From assembly GCA_005793025.1 (NCBI GenBank), contig SXQI01000224.1, positions 1 to 14,182 on the forward strand: a stretch of 14,182 nucleotides of DNA. The letters are read 5' to 3'. The notes beneath the pieces are model-generated. The model had not been told where the DNA came from, did not search any database, and worked only from the letters and a program-made list of their open reading frames with translations. Positions 1 to 6,854 of the stretch are shown piece after piece (the stretch's first letter is position 1; each line of letters opens with the position of its first letter). A program made the position numbers and the translations under genes. Source of the stretch: Verrucomicrobiales bacterium. GTDB lineage: Bacteria; Verrucomicrobiota; Verrucomicrobiia; Limisphaerales; SXQI01.

Positions 1-1
1 A

Positions 2-1114
2 AGAGTTCGCCCACTCGAGTGGTTGATTGAACAAGTCATCCGGCTCGTGAGCTATTCTGCAATCGTAATCGTATTCCTAATTTTTCTTTTCGTCACTCGT
101 GAGGCCTTACCCATCATCATCGGGGGGATGGACAGCGCTGCTGTTCGACCGTCTCTGGCAGTAGATGAGGCAATGAAGCTTTCAAGACCAGACCTTCGTA
201 AGTATCTGAACATGACCGAGGAGGAGTTTGCTAAAGCCGATGCAGAAACAATCAAAATGCTCTTAGAACTCCGAGTGGAGGCATCGCAATCAGAAACTAC
301 GGATAAGGATGCAAACATCAACACAACCCAGTGGGGTTATCTTTTACGGCCTTACCAATGGTCAGGCTACACACAGCCCGAATACATTTGGCAACCGGTT
401 GGAACAATTCACAAATACAATATCGTGCCACTCCTTGTAGGCAGCCTTAAGGTTTCGATTATTGCCTTGGCATTTGCACTGCCTATCGCTCTTGGTGCCG
501 CTATCTACGTATCACAGTTGGCGAACGCCCGAGCTAAAGAGTGGTTAAAACCGGGGATCGAGTTATTGGCAGGTTTACCATCTGTTGTGCTCGGTTTTTT
601 TGCCATGCTCGTGATGGCAACTTTTTTGCAGAATGTTTTCGGTTACCAAACTCGACTCAATGCGTTCCTAGCTGGAATTGCGTTGGGGCTAGCTGTTATC
701 CCGTTGGTGTTCTCGATTGCAGAAGATGCTCTGACCAGTGTGCCTCGGAGTTACACTCAAGCGGCGTTAGCACTGGGATCTTCCCGCTGGCAGGCAGCGT
801 ATCGAATCGTTCTACCCGCCGCGCTTCCCGGGGTCTTTGCAGCGGCGGTTCTTGGCTTCGGTCGCGCTATGGGGGAAACCATGATTGTCTTGATGACCAG
901 TTCGGCAAGTGTGCTTTCTTGGAGTCTATTTGATTCGTCACGTCCCATCACGGCTTCGATTGCGGCCGAGTTAGCCGAAGCTGTTTTCGGCGGCCACCAT
1001 TACAGAATTCTATTCATGCTTGGTGCCTTGTTATTCGCGGTCACATTTCTGTTGAATCTAATCGGAGACATCGTTGTTCACCGCCTGAAACGACGAATGG
1101 AAGGGAAAGCCTGA
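2..1114 (+). CDS. pstC: Phosphate ABC transporter permease PstC (5' partial)
   Basis: Inner-membrane permease subunit of the high-affinity phosphate importer PstSCAB; it pairs with PstA to form the channel energised by PstB. The frame is open to the window edge (RVRPLEW precedes the TTG at 23), so the true start probably lies upstream and the TTG at 23 is only the first internal start codon. Numbering from that TTG, helix 1 is at about 11-33. A long extracytoplasmic stretch follows (about 34-135), then the permease core with helices from about 137. The cytoplasmic EAA loop is at about 233-271 (QAALALGSSRWQAAY, then PAALPG), the site where PstB docks. The loop between helices 1 and 2, about 100 residues, is clearly longer than in the E. 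coli protein. The stop codon overlaps the pstA start as TGATG, suggesting translational coupling. Family assignment is firm; the exact start cannot be seen. Confidence 0.95.
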   Translation, partial: RVRPLEWLIEQVIRLVSYSAIVIVFLIFLFVTREALPIIIGGMDSAAVRPSLAVDEAMKLSRPDLRKYLNMTEEEFAKADAETIKMLLELRVEASQSETTDKDANINTTQWGYLLRPYQWSGYTQPEYIWQPVGTIHKYNIVPLLVGSLKVSIIALAFALPIALGAAIYVSQLANARAKEWLKPGIELLAGLPSVVLGFFAMLVMATFLQNVFGYQTRLNAFLAGIALGLAVIPLVFSIAEDALTSVPRSYTQAALALGSSRWQAAYRIVLPAALPGVFAAAVLGFGRAMGETMIVLMTSSASVLSWSLFDSSRPITASIAAELAEAVFGGHHYRILFMLGALLFAVTFLLNLIGDIVVHRLKRRMEGKA

Positions 1115-2079
1115 TGCAGACGTCATCGAGTCAACCTAGGTCTACAGCGGAGTTCAGTCGCACTCATTTTGACGCGTGGTCTTTTTTGTTCACCGGGGTT
1201 ACGGGGGTGTGCACTTACCTCATTATTGCAATCCTGTTGATAATCCTTGGGAATATTGTTTTTAACGGCTACTCACACTTTACATGGCGTTTCCTTACAA
1301 CAGGGGTGGATCGAGGAATGTACGATCCAGAGACTGCCGGGGTGCTTCCAATGATTATAGGCACGGTCTCACGAATCATCCTGATGACGATCTTCGTCAT
1401 CCCCGTTGGTGTGATCACAGCACTTTACATGACTGAGTACGCCCAGAATTCCTCGCTCGGAATTCGTATCATCCGCGGTGCGGTTGCGAATTTGGCAGGT
1501 GTGCCATCGATCGTGTTCGGTTTATTTGGATGGGGTTTCTTCCTGAATTATCTCGGCAGTCACATGGACCAAATGCTGCACCCGGAAGCAGCGAAAGCCG
1601 TTTGGGGAAAGCCAGCCCTTGTGTGGGCTTCGTTGACATTAGCTGTAATGACGCTTCCTGTGGTCATCGTAGCTACCGAGGAGGCGTTGAAATCGATCCC
1701 TCCTGGACTGAGAGAAGCCAGTCTAGCTTTGGGGGCCACAAAACTGGAGACAGTCCTGCGAATTGTGCTTCCCCAGGCGATGCCAGGAATCCTTACCGGA
1801 GGTATTTTAGCGATCAGTCGAGCTGCAGGTGAGGTTGCGCCCATACTTTTTACAGGTGCCGTGAGTTTCTATCCAGACCTGCCAAAAGCACTGACGGATC
1901 CATTCATGGATCTTGGTTACCATGTGTTCATCCTTTCAACTCAGTCACCAAACATTGAACAGACGCGACCATTGCTTTACGCCACGGTCATGACATTGCT
2001 CCTGCTGACATTTCTATTGAATATAATGGCGGTGCTTGTTCGCGCTCGGATTCGACGACGACTCAGGTCGTTTCAGTAA
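1114..2079 (+). CDS. pstA: Phosphate ABC transporter permease PstA
   Basis: Second permease subunit of the phosphate importer, 321 residues, close to the usual size. The first helix lies at about 27-50, followed by a short extracytoplasmic stretch. The five-helix permease core starts at about residue 78 and contains the AGVPSIVFGLFGW helix (128-140) typical of PstA/PstC. The EAA loop at about 189-225 (EEALKSIPPGLREASLALGA, then LPQAMPG) contacts the PstB ATPase. A basic tail (RARIRRRLR) ends the protein in the cytoplasm. The ATG shares one base with the pstC stop (TGATG), and 18 bases separate its stop from pstB, so the genes form one operon. Identification rests on motif and order and is secure. 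Confidence 0.96.
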   Translation: MQTSSSQPRSTAEFSRTHFDAWSFLFTGVTGVCTYLIIAILLIILGNIVFNGYSHFTWRFLTTGVDRGMYDPETAGVLPMIIGTVSRIILMTIFVIPVGVITALYMTEYAQNSSLGIRIIRGAVANLAGVPSIVFGLFGWGFFLNYLGSHMDQMLHPEAAKAVWGKPALVWASLTLAVMTLPVVIVATEEALKSIPPGLREASLALGATKLETVLRIVLPQAMPGILTGGILAISRAAGEVAPILFTGAVSFYPDLPKALTDPFMDLGYHVFILSTQSPNIEQTRPLLYATVMTLLLLTFLLNIMAVLVRARIRRRLRSFQ

Positions 2080-2097
2080 GTATAGGGATTCCAAACT

Positions 2098-2916
2098 ATG
2101 GCCGCACCACTCACCACAAAAATTGCAGAAAACCTAATCAACAGTTCTGTCCCGACACAAACTCGTGAAATCATCAATGTTTGTGAACTTTCACTCTATT
2201 ATGGGGCGGCTCGGGCACTTGCTGAGATTTCGCTGAAGATTCGTGAAAACGTGGTCACCGCTTTTATTGGTCCGTCGGGATGCGGAAAATCCACACTGCT
2301 GCGTTGCCTCAATCGGATGAATGATCTGATTGATAACGTTCGGATTGATGGCAGATGTGAAATCGGAGGTCATGATATTTATGGGCCGGAGGTGGATGTG
2401 ATCGAACTTCGGAAGCGGGTCGGCATGGTTTTTCAGAAGTCCAACCCTTTCCCTAAATCAATATACGAGAATATCGCCTACGCGCTCCGACTTCATGGGA
2501 TGAAAAAGAAATCCGATCTCGATGCAATGGTGGAAAAAAGTCTTCGCCAAGCGGCATTATGGGAGGAGGTAAAGGATCGTCTCCATTCGAGTGGTTTAGG
2601 ACTTTCCGGGGGGCAGCAGCAGCGGTTGTGTATCGCTCGCGCAGTCGCAATTCAACCTGAGATATTGCTCATGGACGAGCCAGCGTCAGCTTTGGATCCT
2701 TTGGCAACCGCTAGAATTGAAGAACTCGTCTTGGATCTTAAGAAGGATTATACGATTGTCATCGTGACCCATAATATGCAACAAGCGGCTCGGGTTTCAG
2801 ACTACACCGCGTTTTTTTACCTTGGACGATTGGTCGAATTCAATACCACTCGCAAAGTGTTCACCAATCCAAGTCAGAAGCAGACGGAGGATTACGTCAC
2901 GGGTCGTTTTGGTTAA
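2098..2916 (+). CDS. pstB: Phosphate ABC transporter ATP-binding protein PstB
   Basis: Cytoplasmic ATPase that drives phosphate import through PstC/PstA, 272 residues. All nucleotide-binding motifs are intact: Walker A GPSGCGKST at 58-66, the Q-loop glutamine at 113 within MVFQKSNPFPKSIYENI, signature LSGGQ at 169-173, Walker B ILLMDE at 189-194 followed by PASALDP, and the switch histidine at 225 (VTHNM). The QKSNPFP and DEPASALDP wording is characteristic of PstB rather than other importer ATPases. About 25 residues precede the first conserved strand, slightly more than in many PstB proteins. An AGGG stretch at 2084-2087 can serve as ribosome binding site. It sits between pstA and phoU, the standard order. 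Confidence 0.97.
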   Translation: MAAPLTTKIAENLINSSVPTQTREIINVCELSLYYGAARALAEISLKIRENVVTAFIGPSGCGKSTLLRCLNRMNDLIDNVRIDGRCEIGGHDIYGPEVDVIELRKRVGMVFQKSNPFPKSIYENIAYALRLHGMKKKSDLDAMVEKSLRQAALWEEVKDRLHSSGLGLSGGQQQRLCIARAVAIQPEILLMDEPASALDPLATARIEELVLDLKKDYTIVIVTHNMQQAARVSDYTAFFYLGRLVEFNTTRKVFTNPSQKQTEDYVTGRFG

Positions 2917-2931
2917 GTCGAGATCGTATTC

Positions 2932-2938
2932 AAGGAAG
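2932..2938 (+). promoter_or_regulatory. Ribosome binding site of phoU
   Basis: AAGGAAG, four bases before the phoU ATG at 2943, in the 26-base gap after pstB. The site supports the chosen start and allows independent initiation of phoU within the operon. Confidence 0.5.
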
Positions 2939-2942
2939 TCTT

Positions 2943-3626
2943 ATGCAACGTCATTTTGATCAAGAACTCAGTGTTCTTAAAGATAAACTTTTGACACTAG
3001 CGAGCCTTGCTGAGGAAGCAGTCAGTAACTCCCTCAAATCGCTTGTCGAACGTGATGACAGCCAAGCAAGAGCGGTTATCGAAGCGGATTCACTTTTGGA
3101 TGCGATGGAGGTGGAGCTAGACGAACTGTGTATCAGTATGTTGGCGTTGCACTCCCCGATAGCCTCTGACCTACGTTTGATCACCATCGCGATGAAGATA
3201 ACTCGCGACCTAGAACGCGTTGGTGACGAGGCTACAACTATCGCTAGACGCGCCATCGCGCTCAACAGCGAGGCCCAACTCAACGCGTATGTTGATGTCT
3301 CTCGAATGGGGTCACTCGCGCTTGCAATGCTTAAGGATGCATTGGATGCGTTTGTTCATCGAGACTCTGAAAAAGCACGCGCAGTCGTACCTCGCGATAA
3401 AGAAGTGGACCAAATCCACAAACAACTTCACAGGGATTTGCTGGCGTTTATGATCGAAAACGCCTCGTCCATCACCCGGGCGTTGAATATAATGGTGATC
3501 TCCAAGAGTTTGGAACGAGTTGGTGACCATGCGGCTAATATTGCAGAGGAAGTTGTTTACTTATACGAGAGCCGAGACATTCGTCATTGCCATGTTAGTC
3601 CTGATTCTGCGTCCCAGAACTTATGA
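2943..3626 (+). CDS. phoU: Phosphate signalling complex protein PhoU
   Basis: Peripheral cytoplasmic regulator that connects PstSCAB transport state to the PhoR kinase and keeps the Pho response off when phosphate is plentiful. It has 227 residues, all helical in appearance, made of two repeats of the PhoU three-helix bundle. Each repeat carries the metal-binding ExxxD signature: ERVGDEATTIA with E91 and D95, and ERVGDHAANIAE with E191 and D195. The C-terminal tail after about residue 210 (RDIRHCHVSPDSASQNL) is not part of the conserved fold. The last codons overlap phoB by four bases (ATGA at 3623-3626), so phoU and phoB are probably translationally coupled. Confidence 0.96.
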   Translation: MQRHFDQELSVLKDKLLTLASLAEEAVSNSLKSLVERDDSQARAVIEADSLLDAMEVELDELCISMLALHSPIASDLRLITIAMKITRDLERVGDEATTIARRAIALNSEAQLNAYVDVSRMGSLALAMLKDALDAFVHRDSEKARAVVPRDKEVDQIHKQLHRDLLAFMIENASSITRALNIMVISKSLERVGDHAANIAEEVVYLYESRDIRHCHVSPDSASQNL

Positions 3627-4306
3627 GTCAAAGTATTCTCATTGTTGACGACGAACCTGATACTATCGAGTTGATCGGGTTTAACCTGAAGGCAGCTGGT
3701 TTTGCTTGCATAACTGCGGGTGATGGGGCTGAAGCACTAAAAAAGGCCCGCTCACTCATCCCACAATTAATAATCCTAGATTTGATGATTCCTGAGGTCG
3801 ATGGTCTCGAGGTTTGCAAGCTGCTCCGACGCGATGTGAATACCGCCTCCATCCCAATCCTGATGCTCACAGCCAAGGCTTCAGAACTCGATCGGGTGCT
3901 TGGGTTGGAGTTGGGGGCTAACGATTACCTAACGAAACCATTCAGCCCGAGGGAGTTGGTGTTGAGGGTGAAGAATCTTCTGAAAAAGGAACAAACGGAA
4001 TCCGAAAAAGGTGAGACCCATCAGGTGGGTGAATTGTTTATCGACATTCCACGTCACCTTGTCACCGTGAGCCGGAAACCGGTTGACCTTACGGCCACCG
4101 AATTCAAACTCCTAACAATTCTCATCAAGCGGCGGAACCGAGTGCAGACACGGGATCAACTTCTACAGGATGTTTGGAACTATGAGAGTATGATTGATAC
4201 TCGCACGGTGGATACACATATGCGCCGTTTGCGCGATAAGATTGGAAAAGCCGCCAAGCATTTAGATACGGTTCGTGGTGTCGGGTATCGGTTGAACGAT
4301 ACCTAA
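3623..4306 (+). CDS. phoB: Phosphate response regulator PhoB (OmpR family)
   Basis: DNA-binding response regulator of the phosphate regulon, 227 residues. The receiver domain (about 4-120) has the acidic pair D9/D10 with E11, phospho-acceptor D53 in ILDLMIP, T83 in MLTAKA and the conserved K105 in LTKPFSP. A linker of about 15 residues leads to an OmpR/PhoB winged helix (about 134-225) with the LTATEFKLL start, the recognition region DTRTVDTHMRRLRDKIG and the ending TVRGVGYRL. The neighbours phoU and phoR make the Pho assignment strong. The start is fixed by the ATGA overlap with phoU. Pho-box targets would be expected mainly upstream of pstS, outside the window. Confidence 0.95.
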   Translation: MSQSILIVDDEPDTIELIGFNLKAAGFACITAGDGAEALKKARSLIPQLIILDLMIPEVDGLEVCKLLRRDVNTASIPILMLTAKASELDRVLGLELGANDYLTKPFSPRELVLRVKNLLKKEQTESEKGETHQVGELFIDIPRHLVTVSRKPVDLTATEFKLLTILIKRRNRVQTRDQLLQDVWNYESMIDTRTVDTHMRRLRDKIGKAAKHLDTVRGVGYRLNDT

Positions 4307-4323
4307 CTTTCCTTGAAATTGCT

Positions 4324-5514
4324 ATGGAGTCGACGATTCTCCTGATACTGACCGCACTCGGATTAGGTTTAGGGTGGTTTGTGTGTCGTCGTCGATGTCT
4401 TAAAGTACAGCACAAACTGAACACAACGATCGTCGAGATAAACCGCTTAAAAGTTTCGGTGGACACGGAGGATGATCGACGCGAGGCCCATCAGCAATCT
4501 CTCATCAACAGCATGTTGGAAGGGGTTCTGCTATTAGATTCGGAAGGCCGAGTTCGGGCAGTGAACGATTCGCTTCTACGCATGTTCCAACTAGCACCAG
4601 ATTTAAAAGGCAAAACATTAATGGAAGGTTTTCGATTGCGGGAGTTGGTAGAGGTGAACAATCGACTGAGGACCGAACTTCATGTGAGCGGAATTGAAAT
4701 TGAACTTCCAGGGTTGGAGCTGCGCACTATCGAGATCAACGCGTCTTCTTTTTTGAACCGAGAAAGCGAACGACAGGGAAGCATTTTTACTTTCCACGAT
4801 ACGACTCGCCTAAAGAAACTAGAGAATACTCGGCGGGAATTTGTGGCGAATGTGAGTCATGAGCTGCGGACGCCTCTGACGCTTATAAAAGGATTCGTAG
4901 AAACTCTAATTGATGGTGCAAAGAATGATCCGATCGTCACAACACGTTTTCTAGGAACAATCAATAAACACACAGATCGATTAACCGTGTTAATCGAAGA
5001 CCTTCTTACAATCTCCAAATTGGAATCGGCCCCGGTGACGCTGAATGCACGGGCAATCTCAATTTTTACTGCAGTCCAAGAAGTTTTTGAGGATCTCAGA
5101 TCTAGCGCAGAAAACCGCAGAATATCCTTAATCAATGGTGTTGAGGAGCATCTTGAATGTTGGGGAGATGGTGCTCGTCTTCAACAGGTGCTGTTTAATT
5201 TAATTGAGAATGCCATAAAATACGGACGTATTCAGGGAAAGGTGACGGTGTTCTGTCGGGTTCTAAGTGCCGAGTTTTTAGATATTTCGGTTTGTGACGA
5301 CGGACCCGGAATTCCCGCTGAGGCCAAGGAGCGAGTGTTCGAACGTTTTTATAGGGTCGATAAAGCTAGGTCGCGGGATCAGGGAGGTACGGGGCTAGGT
5401 TTATCAATCGTGAAACATATCGTTCTAGCTCATGGCGGAGAGGTCTGGGTCGAAAGCCAACCTGGGATACTTACCGCGTTTCACTTCACGTTGCCCTTAG
5501 CAAAAAGGGTTTAG
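4324..5514 (+). CDS. phoR: Phosphate regulon sensor histidine kinase PhoR
   Basis: Membrane-anchored sensor kinase that phosphorylates and dephosphorylates PhoB, 396 residues. One hydrophobic helix (about 4-20) is followed by the basic stop-transfer stretch CRRRCLK, so there is essentially no periplasmic sensor; input is presumably through PhoU/Pst. A helical linker (about 28-60) leads to a PAS-like domain (about 61-160, starting MLEGVLLLDSEGRVRAVN). The HisKA domain has catalytic H179 in VANVSHELRTPLTLIKGF. The ATPase domain has the N-box NLIENAIKYG (292-301), G1 DDGPGIP (325-331) and G2 GGTGLGLSIVKHI (354-366). It lies 17 bases after phoB. No convincing Shine-Dalgarno sequence precedes the ATG. 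It is the last gene of the pst-pho block. Confidence 0.94.
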   Translation: MESTILLILTALGLGLGWFVCRRRCLKVQHKLNTTIVEINRLKVSVDTEDDRREAHQQSLINSMLEGVLLLDSEGRVRAVNDSLLRMFQLAPDLKGKTLMEGFRLRELVEVNNRLRTELHVSGIEIELPGLELRTIEINASSFLNRESERQGSIFTFHDTTRLKKLENTRREFVANVSHELRTPLTLIKGFVETLIDGAKNDPIVTTRFLGTINKHTDRLTVLIEDLLTISKLESAPVTLNARAISIFTAVQEVFEDLRSSAENRRISLINGVEEHLECWGDGARLQQVLFNLIENAIKYGRIQGKVTVFCRVLSAEFLDISVCDDGPGIPAEAKERVFERFYRVDKARSRDQGGTGLGLSIVKHIVLAHGGEVWVESQPGILTAFHFTLPLAKRV

Positions 5515-5571
5515 CCTTGAGGGAGTTCAGTCAGAGGTTATCCGATGTTCCCGTTTTTTGCTTGGGTTTGT

Positions 5572-5600
5572 TTGACTTTCTAGGCTCGTTCATGTAACAG
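5572..5600 (+). promoter_or_regulatory. Possible sigma70-type promoter before the PmoC-like gene
   Basis: TTGACT (5572-5577), a 17-base spacer, then TAACAG (5595-5600). The -35 hexamer is good and the -10 hexamer poor (three of six). It lies in the 143-base gap between phoR and the next gene, the longest gap in the window. That position fits a separate promoter for the two-gene module downstream. No clear terminator for the pst-pho operon and no recognisable Pho box was found in this gap. Confidence 0.25.
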
Positions 5601-5657
5601 GGGTCGCGAGTTTCCCGTCAGAGATTTGGTAGGTAACCGTTTTTTAAGCGTTTTGTT

Positions 5658-6854
5658 ATGGATGCTGTTTCGCCCGTTGCGGCAGATTTTAATACGAAGG
5701 TTCGGCCGTGGGCCGGATTCGACGAATTTCTTTGGACTGGGTATTTGTTGGCTTTCGCAATCACCAGCATCACTGTCGGGTTGATCTGGGATATTTCTTG
5801 GCACATGTCCATCGGGAGGGACACGTTTTGGACTCCTGCGCACATGGCGATTTATCTTGGGGGTGCGATGGGCGGATTCGTAGGAGGTTGGCTGGCTATT
5901 AAGTACACCTTTTTGTTGGGTCCAGAACGTGAAGGTGCTTCTGTGTCTATTTTGGGTGCGCGGGCCCCGTTGGGCGCTTGGGTTGCGATTTGGGGTGCCA
6001 TCGCAATGATTACCTCAGGACCATTCGACGATTGGTGGCACAATGCATATGGGTTGGACGTGAAGATCATTAGTCCTCCCCATGCGGTCTTGGGGTTAGG
6101 GATGTTCGGAATCAGTGTCGGGGCATTGCTTTTAGTTCTTTCCCGGCAAAATCAACGCCAAGATACTTCGGGTTCTGGCCTTTTTGTATATGTGGGTGGT
6201 GTGTTCTTGGTTTTAGGAGCAGTTTTCATTACTGAAACTACTTTTCCGAATCATCAACACGGACGACTGTTTTATTTGGCATGTTCAATGGTTTTTCCGA
6301 TGAGATTGGTTGCGATGGGGAGGGCAGGAAAATGTTCATGGCCAGCGACTCGAGTGGCCTTGGTTTACATGTTGATCGATTGTCTGATGATGTGGATCCT
6401 CCCGCTTTTTAAGGCACAACCGATGCTAGCTCCCATCTATAATCCGGTGACGCACATGGTCCCCCCTGCGTTCCCATTGTTGGTAGTTGTTCCAGCGATC
6501 GTAATTGATTTGGTCCTGAGTAAGGTGGTGGACCGTGGAGGATGGTTAAAAACCTTAGGACTTGCATTGTTGTTGGGTGGCTTATTCTTAGGGATTTTAA
6601 TGGCGGTTCAGTGGTATTTTGCAAAATTCCTGTTGTCTCCTGCTGCAGATAATTGGTTTTTTGGTGGAAATCGGTATTGGCCATACAGCTCGAGGCCCGG
6701 GATTTATCGGCAGGAGTTTTGGCGAGTAGAGAAGTCAAACATGAATTCCGATTACCTGAGGTTTTCGGGAGTCTTACTTTGTTGGGGTGTGGCGAGTGTG
6801 AGCGCATGGTTGGGGTTAGTCTGGGGTGATTGGATGAGAAAGGTCAGACGTTGA
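5658..6854 (+). CDS. Polytopic membrane protein with PmoC/AmoC-type copper-site motifs
   Basis: A 398-residue inner-membrane protein with about ten predicted helices (near 27-47, 62-83, 103-120, 142-163, 174-193, 203-221, 232-250, 266-288, 299-322 and 369-390). Its N-terminal half carries two motifs that match the PmoC subunit of particulate methane monooxygenase as I recall it: WDISWHMSIGRDTFWTPAH (D45, H49, H62) and DDWWH followed 14 residues later by PPH (D124, H128, H142). The DxxxH-13-H and (N/D)xxxH-14-H spacings equal those of the two PmoC metal sites. Further histidines occur at H199, H201 and H266. It is longer than PmoC (roughly 260-290), so an extra domain is present. The next gene overlaps it. 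The ATG lacks a good ribosome binding site, but an in-frame stop at 5634 excludes a much earlier start. Function unknown: copper-dependent oxidation or copper handling are both possible. Confidence 0.75.
   Translation: MDAVSPVAADFNTKVRPWAGFDEFLWTGYLLAFAITSITVGLIWDISWHMSIGRDTFWTPAHMAIYLGGAMGGFVGGWLAIKYTFLLGPEREGASVSILGARAPLGAWVAIWGAIAMITSGPFDDWWHNAYGLDVKIISPPHAVLGLGMFGISVGALLLVLSRQNQRQDTSGSGLFVYVGGVFLVLGAVFITETTFPNHQHGRLFYLACSMVFPMRLVAMGRAGKCSWPATRVALVYMLIDCLMMWILPLFKAQPMLAPIYNPVTHMVPPAFPLLVVVPAIVIDLVLSKVVDRGGWLKTLGLALLLGGLFLGILMAVQWYFAKFLLSPAADNWFFGGNRYWPYSSRPGIYRQEFWRVEKSNMNSDYLRFSGVLLCWGVASVSAWLGLVWGDWMRKVRR
6836..6843 (+). promoter_or_regulatory. Ribosome binding site deciding the TTG start at 6851
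   Basis: GAGAAAGG ends seven bases before TTG 6851, which overlaps the upstream stop as TTGA. It lies inside the end of the PmoC-like gene. The good spacing favours this start over the TTG at 6830, which has no such site. Confidence 0.45.

Noticed and set aside
541..933. Open frame of 130 codons inside pstC on the same strand.
   Set aside because: It is an out-of-frame shadow; the pstC frame in this stretch encodes the conserved permease core and EAA loop.
6830..6850. Longer form of the PmoB-like gene starting at TTG 6830.
   Set aside because: It has no ribosome binding site and puts a charged MDEKGQT stretch before the signal peptide. The TTG at 6851 has a GAGAAAGG site at good spacing and the compact TTGA overlap.
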